DNA from: Dipylidium caninum
Taxonomy: Eukaryota; Platyhelminthes; Cestoda; Cyclophyllidea; Dipylidiidae
Reading direction: 5' to 3'
DNA length: 20,098 bases
Assembly: GCA_017562135.1 (NCBI GenBank)
Contig: QEYB01000330.1
Coordinates: forward strand, 1-20,098
Shown here: piece by piece, positions 1 to 8,319 of the stretch
Position numbering within the stretch: the stretch's first letter is position 1
Layout: each line of letters opens with the position of its first letter
Program-made: the position numbers and the translations under genes
The notes under the pieces: model-generated
Databases searched by the model: none
Seen by the model: the letters and a program-made list of their open reading frames with translations, nothing else
What the model was told of the DNA's origin: nothing

Positions 1-944
1 GCCAACCAGAGCAGCCTCCACTTCCGTTTTCAACAATGGAAGAAAGGCGATCTCGATGAAGCTTCTTTCGCACCATGAGGGCTAATGGAGGTTGATTGCT
101 TGAGTGACGTGCACTGGTCAGCGTGCAATTGACCAGCTGTCCCCTCATTCTTTCGGGAGAGTCGATAAATGCCGAAGGTGGGTGCATGAAGTGAGAAGGT
201 CTTCGACTGGCTCAACATTCCACTCTTGTGAGGCTGATTTTGACTAGCCAACATGGAGGTATCATGGGTTGAGGGCGAAGGTTTTCTCACAGAGTCTCGT
301 ATGGTGCTTTTCAAGTCTTCAAGTAGCAACCACTGCCAGGATAGCATGCAGGTTTCTTGTTTTCGAACTCTGTTCACTTGTACCGTAACTTTCAGGAGAC
401 AGGAATGCCACTCGTTCGCTAGTTTGACTGATATATAATATGCGATATTTCTTTCACAAATATTACCTAGGGCCGCATTTAAAATCCAAAGATTGAACCT
501 TTTAAACTCCATTCTTGTGACATTCACTTGTGCTTCCAGGTGGCTTTGGTGCCTAAGTGTGCATGTGACGGGCAAATCAACGACGTTGAAGGCGGTTGCG
601 CTGCAGGCTGCGGTGTCTTCCCTAGAAGCCCTTAAAATGAAGGTGAAAAACGACTTTACAAACGTCTTACTATCCCACCAAAATACGTTTCAAACTCGTT
701 TCGGCAAGTGTTTAGTATAATTAATAGGACGGAAATATTGCGTGACGCGATCATCAATCGTCACGCTTCCCGTAGAATTCTCGTGCTCTGAGTTTCGATC
801 ATCAAATATCCCGCTTGAATAGTTAGAATTTTCGATGGCTGGCAGGTGGTTTTGAGGTTGAATGCGTGCGTACAGAGCGTGGCCGACAAATATTCCTAGA
901 CGCGAGTTTTCTAGCAGTTTAAAAAAGTTTCTCAATTCATTTTA
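1..944. other. Distal 5' flank of copy A, no convincing gene
   Basis: Positions about 85-235 are a diverged duplicate of about 3285-3440: both carry a GAGTCGATAAATG stretch followed by CCGAAG, GGTGGG and GAGAAG runs in the same order. The rest (240-944) has no exon with plausible splice sites and no similarity to the gene family that I can see. A 181-codon minus-strand open frame (30-575) crosses the duplicated part, but it has no domain, signal peptide or clear homologue, and its length is near what chance gives in 20 kb. Confidence 0.5.
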
Positions 945-1737
945 TTTGAGAACGAATACTGCAGGCCTTCCCCGTGACTCTAAGTGGAAGTGCGTGGACC
1001 GTCGTTTCTACAGTTTCCGAGAAAGGGGAAAGTGAAATAGGATGAAGAGAATAAGGAGAGGTGAGCAGGGAAGTAGGAACGGTTAATCCAGATTGGAGAA
1101 AATCCTTTACAACCGCCGTGCATTGCTTCGTGCTTCAAGTCCATTCAAGCTAGCTTCTTTACCTGTCGACATTGGATTCACAGATGGCAGGAAAGGGATC
1201 CGCAGGCACGTTTTCGGAAGAGTCTGTCAAATTCTTCTTTTCTTCCTGAACATTTCGGTGCCCAGGTCTGCTTATCATTGACATTAATTCCAACAGTGCC
1301 GTAAAACAATTAATACTGGCTACTGTGAAAATTTTTGTCATCCGATGATGGCATTAAAATTTGGATGCGAAATGAAACAAATTTGGTGAGATAATTCTTG
1401 AGCGTTACAAAGGCTGCTCATTATCCTTAATTGGGCCACCTGAGTGACCGCTATCAGTAGACCTCAATGACTCTCGTTCACCTCATGGCAAAGCACCAAA
1501 AACAACACACTGAAGCAATTGCCAAAATTAAGGGCATGTTTTCGAGGTCAACAAATGTAGTTAGCCGAGGTGTTTTTGGTCCATCAGGTAGTTTCTCTGT
1601 CCCTACGGGGACCACGACGTGAGCACAGACAAGCACATCCGCCGCGACCCAATGAACAAATCACTTTCTCCGCCGAAGCCTATTATAGAGAGGAAGATTA
1701 AAGAGGACCTGGTGAAGGCAGACTTCTGCATAAGTTG
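945..1737 (+). repeat. Duplicated 5' flank and promoter region of copy A
   Basis: This block matches the flanks of copies B, C and D piecewise. Positions 945-1010 match 3520-3585 and 18335-18400. Positions 1010-1275 match 19080-19340, sharing GAGAAAGGGAAAG, an AAGGAGA-GTGAG run and a CCTGAACATTTCGGTGC-like run. Positions 1380-1737 match the proximal flanks of B, C and D. Copy A lacks the roughly 600-bp segment present at 3640-4165 in B and 18480-19085 in D, so it is either deleted here or inserted there. Confidence 0.7.
1614..1690 (+). promoter_or_regulatory. Decayed promoter of copy A
   Basis: The family-wide promoter block is seen as CGACGTGAGCACAGACAAGC at 1615-1634, followed by CCAAT at about 1649 and a weak TATA-like TATTATAGAG at 1681-1690. 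The order and spacing match the gene C promoter, but the TATA element is degraded relative to TATAAATA in C. Confidence 0.5.
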
Positions 1738-2470
1738 ATCTTCGTTGAAACCCATCTACTCGGGCCTTCTCACGCCCACCTCACCGTTCCGCATGTTTCC
1801 ACCGGAAGCGGGAGGAGCACCAACTTCTGTTCACCAGCTTCAGAAATTTTCATGGGTAATTCCGTTTTCCATTTCTCTCACTAGATGCCTCGACCCACTG
1901 CACAGATTCCCACACGATCATCTCTTTGTCGTTACACCAACGCGTTGTTCAAGCACCGACCATCACCACTGAGTCCCAAGACGTAATGAAAGTTGGCGAA
2001 CACTTGGCCAACGACTTTCGGAGCATGTTAATAGGCGACGTGCCAGAACACAACATTTCTTCCGCTGTTTAGGAACACCAACTGGAAGACCTTCCGCACA
2101 AAGTTATGCGGAGGGTTGGAAGTTTAAAATTCCCATTTTTAGAGAGAACGTCTTATTCTTTAATTATTCCTGTCTGCTCAAAAAGTCAAAGGTTAATATT
2201 CTCTTAACGGGAGGCATATTTTGTGCCTTTCATCCTTCTTCTTCTCAGCATCATATTCCGTGGCGCCTACATCATCAGGCATTTGAGTTCACAGGATTAT
2301 TTTCGAGTGTAAAGTTCATAGGAAGGTCTTCCGTACTCGAGGCAAAAGAACTTGACGTGTCTTGGATAGAGTTGAAGAAATGTGTCCTGGCAAATCTCGA
2401 AAATTAAAAGGCACGTTGTGGTTGGTCTTTGATTCGTCCCTTCCAAGTGCACCTTGTGGACTCGTTTTAG
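1738..2470 (+). pseudogene. Copy A: paralogue of the secreted-protein gene, disabled
   Basis: All three exons of gene C can be recognised. Exon 1 (about 1738-1855) reads IFVETHLLGPSHAHLTV against IFATVYSLGLLTSHFTV in C, but the initiating ATG is gone (TTGATC). Exon 2 (1954-2191) begins APTITTESQDVMK and contains FRSMLIGD, identical to C over FRSMLIGD, then hits TAG at 2070-2072, although DNA similarity continues to 2191. A 57-nt intron (2192-2248, GT...TTCTTCTCAG) sits where C has 59 nt. Exon 3 (2249-2470) is alignable but has frame breaks; it ends in a TAG at the same place as in C. The overall span of 733 bp is close to the 752 bp of C. A recently dead gene is most likely; a short secreted isoform ending at the exon 2 stop is possible only if a start codon exists elsewhere. 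Confidence 0.75.
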
Positions 2471-3270
2471 AATGTCTCCTTTAACTCACGTTTCAGGTTC
2501 CCCCGCAATTTCGAGGCATCCTCTATCACAGAGAAAGATGAAATTTAATACAGACTCGGGCGATATAACTTCGTTGGCGATCAAGGTAGGTTGGTTTTAC
2601 CCTTCTAGGTGGCCTCATACCCTCAAAAGTGGATCATTCCCCTGCGGCCCCATAGTTGCTCCTAGTCACACACTGCAAACTCGAATCGGAGATATCAGCG
2701 CTATATGTAAACACAGTGTTTCAAGGGTAAGGCTGTTTATGTATGGCCTGAATGCAATGTAATGGCAGGAAAACATGAATTCGCTGATGTTATTTTACTC
2801 CTACCCGGGTCACTTCCGCCCATTTTTAGACTGCCTGTTGCAAGTGCGTCAGTCGTTGCTGACCGTTCCCAACTAACCAGTTGTGGGCAAACAACACATG
2901 AAGTCCGCCCTGGTGGAAGACTGGTTGCCTTCAACTTTCTTTGCTTTGTTGCCATGTTTCTCTTCCCCCCCAGCGCTTCGTTAATTAATTTGGATAATAA
3001 TTTTTAGGATAATAAGTAATTTCTGTGCCATCCTCGTCTATGCGAGGCAAAAACTTTAATTGTTGCGGAAGTGATAATTGATGTGATGGAATTGAACCCA
3101 AATTGTCCAGTGACCCTGCGACCGCCGCCAAGGAACCTATTTGGGCCGAAACCCCGAGTCGATGATTGGAGTCTCCGGACCACCCTGCCAACAGACCAGG
3201 ATCTTAGAAAGCTCGCCCTAGGTGACAAACTGAGAACTCATTGCGACACTCAGGCTACATGAATGCTGGC
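2471..3270. other. Spacer between copies A and B
   Basis: No exon of the family is visible. Two modest open frames on opposite strands (2454-2762 plus, 2737-2955 minus) show no recognisable domain and no plausible gene structure. The only structured element I can point to is the tRNA-related stretch near 3080-3205, listed separately. Confidence 0.5.
3080..3205 (-). repeat. Possible tRNA-derived SINE-like element
   Basis: Read on the minus strand, TGGCAGGGTGG resembles a polymerase III A box (consensus TRGCNNAGYNGG) and GGTTCAATTCC fits a B box (GGTTCRANNCC). They lie about 80 nt apart, too far for a normal tRNA without an intron. No tRNA cloverleaf could be built by eye. A tRNA-derived SINE is one reading; chance occurrence is another. 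I found no second copy in the window. Confidence 0.25.
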
Positions 3271-3284
3271 CATGGAAGTAGGTG

Positions 3285-3440
3285 GGCCATGTCGTACAGA
3301 CTGCCAGAGTGGCCGTACACTTGGTGAAGCCTTGCCAATTTGACCTCTGCCCCTTTCAATCTTTCGGCAGAGTCGATAAATGCGCCGAAGGGTGGGATAC
3401 ATTGGAATGAGAAGAGTCTTTCAACTAGCTAACGGTTCAT
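3285..3440 (+). repeat. Distal flank module, duplicate of 85-235
   Basis: This module shares, in order, a CTTTCGG-AGAGTCGATAAATG run, a CCGAAG-GGTGGG run and GAGAAG followed by TCTTTCAACTAGCT (TCTTCGACTGGCT in copy A). It marks the outer end of the duplicated unit upstream of copies A and B. Confidence 0.6.
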
Positions 3441-3519
3441 TTGTGTCGACTAATATACTAATGTGTGAGTATTTTCTTAACATTTCTAGTTGTAAGAAAA
3501 TTGGGCCTAACTCATTCAT

Positions 3520-4609
3520 TTGAGTACGAGAGCCTGCTGCCTTTCCCTGAAGCGACGTGAAGTGCGGTGACCGTCGTCTCCACTTCTCCACGATTACTAA
3601 ACAAAGAACAACAACTTTAGTGGCAGCTTTTTCGCAGTTTCTCCATTCATTATTTACAAATGGTGCTACTTTCAGTCACCTCATGGTGGTTGCCGTGGCA
3701 GACGGCAGTCTTAACTTCGTCACATTCTTCTCAAAATCGGGACGATGAAATACGGCCGATTAGCAACCCTTGCTCCCTTTTTCGCCCTTCAAGTTGCGTG
3801 AGTTATGAGGCTGTGATCAGCTGTTGTCTTGACGTTTACACCATGATCACGAAAAATAGACGCGTGCACCGGGGACCCCATTTACCCGTGTGGCCGGTTC
3901 CTTGCGGCGAAGCAAAGGTAGAACTCACTTCTTCCCACCACGCAATATGTCCTCTATTGCCAATGTCCTCGGCACTAGAGGGGAAAGTCAATTCAAAACC
4001 CGTGGAGAGAATGCATGAAATGCGCGCTTCGAGCTCGAGACAATTAAATACGCAGAAGAGGGCAGCACATGTAATCTTGAGCACCAACATCGCCTCATTG
4101 GCCAAAGTCGCAGTTGCAGTGATGATGGCCAAACATGCGCCTAGGAAGATGAGGTGACTAGCTGAAGGGCAGCGACGGTTGTGTGATTCAAAATCCCGAT
4201 TATGACAGCAAGAATTGGTTGCGAAATGTCGACACGGTGTGTTGAGTAAAGCAATTTACGTAATCTGGGAAAACGCTCCTTTACATATAGCGGAGTTCCT
4301 TAAACAGATTTGGAGAAAGATATTTTTTGAGCGACACAAACACGCTGCTCACCCTCCCAATTGCGGCAACTTGAAAGACTCTATAAGCAGATTTAATTGG
4401 ACTCTCGCTCCCCTCCATTGCAAAAGCTCCAATCACACTCTGAAGCGTGGCCCAAAATTGAGGCATGTTTAGGAAGTCAACAAAGGTAGTTAGGACCAGT
4501 ATATTCGATCCATCAAGTAGTTTCCACTGTCCCTATTTTGGATAACGATGTGAACACACACACCAGCATATACACCCTGCTGACAGAATTGGAGGAGACC
4601 TTCGTGAAG
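3520..4609 (+). repeat. Duplicated 5' flank of copy B
   Basis: Positions 3520-3585 match A (945-1010) and D (18335-18400). Positions 3640-4165 match D (18480-19085) strongly, including a CCTCATGGTGGTTG run, a GATGACGTT-like run, and TTGGCCAAAGT near 4098. Positions 4290-4610 match the proximal flanks of A, C and D, including ATTTTTTGAGCGACACAAAC and AGGAAGTCAACAAAGGTAGT. The promoter block GTGAACACACACACCAGCAT lies at 4550-4569. No TATA box is present: the TATA interval of the other copies is missing, with CAGAATTGGAGGAGACC in its place. Confidence 0.7.
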
Positions 4610-4897
4610 ACAGATTTCCGTGACAGCGTATCTACTCGGCCTCCTCACCACCCACCCCACCGTTTTTCGAATTGCTCTGGTAGGAAGAGGGAGACACGAG
4701 CGATATATATGTTACCACCTCCAGAGTGCTCACGGGTGATTGCCTATCTTTCATTCTCTCACCAGATGCCTCGCCCTCTTCATTGTGCACGAGTCATACG
4801 ATGCATTTCTCTCAGGAGCATGTTGATAGGAGACATTCCCGGAACATGTCGTTGGGTGTCCTTACCACCTACAAGGTCAAATAATTGCCTTGGTTAA
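4610..4897 (+). pseudogene. Copy B: truncated paralogue of the secreted-protein gene
   Basis: Exon 1 homology runs from about 4610 to 4735 (TCTACTCGGCCTCCTCACC, then CACCTCCAGAGTGCTCAC as in gene C), without a start codon. It is followed by a GT...CACCAG interval of 30 nt (4736-4765) also seen in A and D. A deletion then joins intron sequence to the middle of exon 2, where LRSMLIGDI is readable (compare FRSMLIGDF in C). The frame stops at 4895-4897. I see no exon 3 downstream; AATAAA occurs by 4920. With no ATG, no TATA box and an internal deletion, this is a dead copy. Confidence 0.7.
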
Positions 4898-5734
4898 CCC
4901 GCCACAAAACGCTACAATAAATCCCAAAATTCAAGAACAGTGCCAGTTTGGTAAGCCAAACAGGAAGTATATTGCGAACGCAGATGTGTTTTGCAATTTC
5001 ATAGTATATCAGCAAAAAAAGCATTCTTTACGTGCATAAACTACTGTTTAATGGTTTGGATCGGGAGCTTCGAAAAGCACTTTAGGACTTATAAAAGAAC
5101 AAAGCGATAACAGCACACTTTCAAAGGGCAAGCTAGAACCTTGTCTCTAAATATACTTACCTGCACCTCCTCTAAAGTGGCTTTCTCTGTGGAACTGGTA
5201 GACTGAACCTTTTGTTGCTCGTTAGATGATGATCAGAATTTGCAACTCACTGTACAGAATGCAGTGCACTCTTGTCGTTTTGCCTTATCAATCGTGGCGC
5301 CAGCATCGAGGTCTGCCTAGAGCTAGTAGCCGATGTAGGTTATTGGACACTAACAAATAGCCTGCCACCTTAAACTCCATCTCCGACGGGTATTCCTGGC
5401 ATGCTTGCAAGCGAAGTGTGATGATCTCTGCTGGATCACCAACTCAACTGACCCTACACTTGTCCCAGCTCCGCTTTCTGCGTAGATTATCAGAAGACAT
5501 CTTTTCACACTTGGACGAAGGCTTTGTGGGTCAAGTCCATCTGTGACAAGTGGAGAAAGATTGAAAAATCCCCAATGAGAGCAAAAATCAGGTGGGGTGC
5601 TCAGATGACGTCAGTTTACCGGTTGACCTGGGGAAACATTTGTCCATCGAGTCCACGGTGACCATGATTCTCATACTGTCTGGATGGCCAACTTTGGTAC
5701 AGCATTTGTATTTTAAAAGAGACAAACAGACGCG
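4898..5734. other. Anonymous spacer between B and F
   Basis: There are no family exons on either strand that I can align, and no long open frame. Exons 2 and 3 of inverted copy F would be expected here on the minus strand, but I could not find them, including a search by eye for the conserved exon 3 motif (GCGTGAGGTCTC) in reverse complement. Confidence 0.5.
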
Positions 5735-5808
5735 CCAGCCGAAGCATACGAAGAGGGTATGAGAGCAAATGAGGAGGCCGAGCAGACAGGCTGTAATGAA
5801 ATCAGCAT
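5735..5808 (-). pseudogene. Copy F: inverted exon 1 fragment
   Basis: On the minus strand an ATG at 5808-5806 is followed by CAGCCTGTCTGCTCGGCCTC, which lines up with exon 1 of E (ATAGCCTGTCTGCTTGACCTC) and C. Relative to C and E there is a one-base deletion before CTCGG, so the signal-peptide frame is lost. Homology fades after about 5735 and no splice donor is recognisable. The fragment sits downstream of its own promoter block, head-to-head with gene C about 1.7 kb away. Confidence 0.6.
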
Positions 5809-5841
5809 TATGCAGAAATCTGCCTTTACGAAATTTTTTCT

Positions 5842-6036
5842 TTAATCCTCTTTACCCATATATGCTTTGCGGAAAAGTGTAATGGTTGAGCTGGTTGGAT
5901 GTGTTAGTATTTGCCTACGTCGTATGGGCCCAAAGAGACGTTGGGAATCAGTCGTTGATCCAAACAACTTTCCTTGACCACGTAAACATGCTCCAAATTC
6001 GCTCACCCACTTTACACCAAACACCAAAATAAACAA
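5842..6036 (-). promoter_or_regulatory. Inverted promoter region of copy F
   Basis: On the minus strand it carries, in the family order, GGAGCATGTTTACGTGGTCAA, then ACGACGTAGGCAAATACTAA (the shared block, about 5893-5925), ACACATCCAACC, and a TATATATG-like element (plus-strand CATATATG, 5858-5865). It aligns with the upstream regions of C and E. It can be read as an open frame of 64 codons, but similarity to the homologous non-coding promoters shows that this frame is incidental. Confidence 0.6.
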
Positions 6037-6849
6037 CTTTTATTGTTGATAAAATGTAATGAACGGGAGAATGCAGTGCGTTAGCTGGCGATCACTGATG
6101 TTGCACGTAGTTTGGTTTGTGTGAAAGGAGAACGTTTGAAGGATTGTGAACTGGAGCTGCATAAGGATAAGCATAGGTCATTAGCCGATCTCTCCGTCAA
6201 CAGCCCTACTATTTCACTTTCTTCACCCAACTATCTCGTTTTCAGCAAAAGCAGAGTTTGTCCTCCTCACTACCTTACCAGGGGAACATGGGACACTTCT
6301 CCACGAATTCGACACCATCCAAGTCTAATGGGCAAAGCCAGCTGGTTTTCCTTGTGCCAACGGTTTTAACTCCCACCACCGAAACAAACTTGTGGCGCGC
6401 CTTCTAAAGTTCTGCTGGGCGAGTCTTAAGCCATAGGAGAAAGCGGATGCCACTCCAGTGACGAGTCTCTGTTGCACTTTGACAGACGAAGCTGTTGGGT
6501 AGGCGGTGCCCTTGACTCCAAAACGTGTATTATTCTTTTGAGGGCTTTCGCACACGAGATGCTTTGACGACAGGCATTACACACTTTGCCATAAGAGCGG
6601 GAGCCTTCAGTGCTTCTACCCAACTGGCTACGACAGCACATGAACCTCACCAGCAGACGTCACCCAAAGCGGCATTGGGTCTTTTCGTCTGCTCTCGTCA
6701 CGGCCAGTGCTTTCTTACCACAGAAAAATTAATTGCAGTCGTAAGTAATGTAACATTCGCAAATGTGGACTCACGTCATCTCGGTTATCTCGCCAATTTG
6801 TGTTGCCGCTTTTCAAAAACACCCATTCACTTTAGCATCGAATCATCAG
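6037..6849. other. Intergenic region between divergent copies F and C
   Basis: No exon with both splice sites and no family similarity could be supported. Several overlapping open frames of 74-150 codons on both strands (for example 6525-6977 plus) show no domain, signal peptide or consistent splice structure. Confidence 0.45.
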
Positions 6850-7332
6850 CGATTGATGCCAAAGGGAAATTGTGGCGCATGTTTCCTCTCATCTTATTCA
6901 AAGCTACGTGTTTCGAGATGTGTACAATGAAAATCGGCCACTTATCCCACGACTGCTCCCATTCCCTCTTTTCCTGAACGTCGGCGCATAGATCTGTTCG
7001 GCAATGGCCCTGGTTACGCAGTTGCCGGAAAGAGACAACACCGGCGGTGAAGAAAGTTCTACGTCAATGTAGAAATGTAGCGTTAAATATAAGAGCTTAT
7101 ATGGGGTCTGGTGAATGGCAGCGATACATATCATGAGATCACCTAAGTGAATTCAGAGTGGATATTTCAGGGCAATAGGGCAGCCCACCCATTCTCGTAA
7201 TAGCGTCAATTGGAGTGATGCCACCGGTGGACTCACATTAACTCGCGCTCACCTCTATGGCAAAACACCGTCCCCTCACTGAAGCAAAGCACAAAAGTAG
7301 GACATGTTCTTGAGGTCAACAAAGGCAGTCAA
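6850..7332 (+). repeat. Duplicated 5' flank of gene C
   Basis: Positions 6960-7020 (TTTTCCTGAACGTCGGCGCA, then TAGATCTGTTCGGCAATGGC) match copy D at about 19300-19345 (TTTTCTGAAACGTCGGTGCA, then CAGATCTGTTAGTCATGGC) and copy A at 1240-1275. Positions 7240-7332 match the proximal flanks of A, B and D (CGCTCACCTCTATGGC and GAGGTCAACAAAGGCAGT). The 600-bp module found in B and D is not evident here. Confidence 0.6.
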
Positions 7333-7466
7333 GACCAGTATTTCTGGTCCAACAAGCGGTTCCCACTGCCCTGTGGTGCGACGCGTCGTGAGCAAACACT
7401 GGCACATCAACCGCGAGCCAGCTGAACCAATGCACCTCTACGCAATGCGTGTATAAATAAGGAGCA
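7333..7466 (+). promoter_or_regulatory. Promoter of gene C
   Basis: From distal to proximal: a perfect 6-bp inverted repeat GACCAG-TATTT-CTGGTC (7333-7349); the family block GTGAGCAAACACTGGCACAT (7388-7407), whose GCAAACA core resembles a forkhead-type site; a CCAAT element (7427-7431); and a TATA box TATAAATA (7452-7459). The ATG follows 44 nt after the TATA box, leaving room for a short 5' leader. This is the best-preserved promoter in the window and the only one in front of an intact gene. Positions 7371-7466 recur almost unchanged in inverted orientation at 11977-12073. Confidence 0.65.
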
Positions 7467-7502
7467 TTGAAGGAGGCCTCAGTGGAAACAGAGCTTAGTA
7501 GA

Positions 7503-8254
7503 ATGGCAATCTTCGCGACCGTCTATTCACTCGGCCTCCTGACCTCCCACTTCACCGTCTTCGCGTGTTCAACGGCTGCGAATGAGACAGAAGTGGCACT
7601 CTACGTTTCCACCTCCAGAGTACTCACAGGTAATTGTCTATCATCCATCGGGTAAACAAGTTCCTCGCTCACTGAATGGTACACAACCCTCATACAATGC
7701 ATCTCTCTCGTCACCACAGCACCTTGTCAGCCACCAGTCATCGTCAGTGAGCCGCAGGATATCATGAAAATAATGAAACACCTGACCTACGAGACTTTCA
7801 GAAGTATGTTGATCGGAGATTTCACCAACACACAACATTTGGTAGCGGATGTGGAGAAATCAAAATGGAAGATCATTCTGCGTGAAATTGTTGTGGACGG
7901 AGGAGAGTATAACATTTCAGTGGTAGGAAAGCGGATTCTCTTTGACCTCATCCAGCCTGCTCACGAGAGTCACGGGTAATGTCTCCTAGCATAGGCCCAT
8001 TTTTGCGCTCTTCATTCCTCCTCTTCTCTGATAGTGTGGTCCGCGGTGCCTACATCATCGAGACATTTGAATTCACCGGACAACTCCGAGTTTGCATGTT
8101 TCTGCGTGAGGTCTCCGTACTGAAGGCTGGGAAATATCGCGTGCTGGATTCAGTCGCAGATGTGTCTTTGACAAGTCTCAGGGAGACTATTCGAAGGAAG
8201 GTTGTGGTGGGCTTTAATTCATCCTTTTCAAGTGCTGCTTGTCGACTCACCTAG
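7503..8254 (+). CDS. Gene C: secreted 200-residue protein of unknown family, three exons
   Basis: I do not recognise this protein. The exons are 7503-7629, 7720-7975 and 8035-8254, joined in phases 1 and 2 with GT-AG introns of 90 and 59 nt. The total is 603 nt, ending at TAG 8252-8254. Exon 1 encodes a likely signal peptide (residues 1 to about 21, MAIFATVYSLGLLTSHFTVFA). The mature part has cysteines at 22, 45, 148 and 197, and N-glycosylation sequons at N27, N107 and N189. Residues 92-120 and 129-165 alternate hydrophobic and polar residues as in beta strands; 166-187 (DSVADVSLTSLRETIRRKVVVG) looks helical then beta. There is no transmembrane segment after the signal peptide. The start is the first ATG after the TATA box and is shared with copy E. 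The exon structure is supported by the same boundaries in A, E and partly H. A secreted effector or antigen-like role is inference only. Confidence 0.72.
7630..7719 (+). other. Intron 1 of gene C
   Basis: A 90-nt intron with donor ACAG|GTAATT and acceptor CACCACAG|CACC. Reading through it meets TAA after GGG at 7651-7653, so splicing is required. Copies A, B and D carry an AG about 30 nt after the donor (CTCACTAG, CTCACCAG, CCCTCCAG); the corresponding place in C reads AAACAAG, a poorer acceptor. Confidence 0.65.
7976..8034 (+). other. Intron 2 of gene C
   Basis: A 59-nt intron with donor CACGG|GTAATG, a pyrimidine-rich tract (CTCTTCATTCCTCCTCTTCT) and acceptor CTGATAG|TGTGG. It joins codon GG|T in phase 2. 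The copy A equivalent is 57 nt (2192-2248). Confidence 0.7.
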
Positions 8255-8313
8255 AATAGCTGCTGTCTAAGCAGAATTGCTTGACGCCCCATTGCCCATT
8301 GTATCTGCACCGG

Positions 8314-8319
8314 AATAAA
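8314..8319 (+). terminator. Poly(A) signal of gene C
   Basis: A canonical AATAAA lies 60 nt after the stop codon, giving a compact 3' end. The 3' untranslated segment also aligns with pseudogene E (CCTAGAAT, then a GAATTGC run), which confirms that the copied unit extends past the stop codon. Confidence 0.6.

Noticed and set aside
30..575. 181-codon open frame, minus strand
   Set aside because: It overlaps the duplicated flank module (85-235). The B equivalent keeps only a short stretch (YRLxRK) in frame and then meets stops, so it is not supported as a gene.
2560..2590. ATAACTTCGT run resembling half of a loxP site
   Set aside because: There is only a ten-base match, no second arm and no phage or recombinase context.
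4538..4897. 119-codon plus-strand open frame over copy B
   Set aside because: It begins in the promoter block and reads through the exon 1 remnant and donor; only LRSMLIGD is in the family frame. It is a by-product of the pseudogene.
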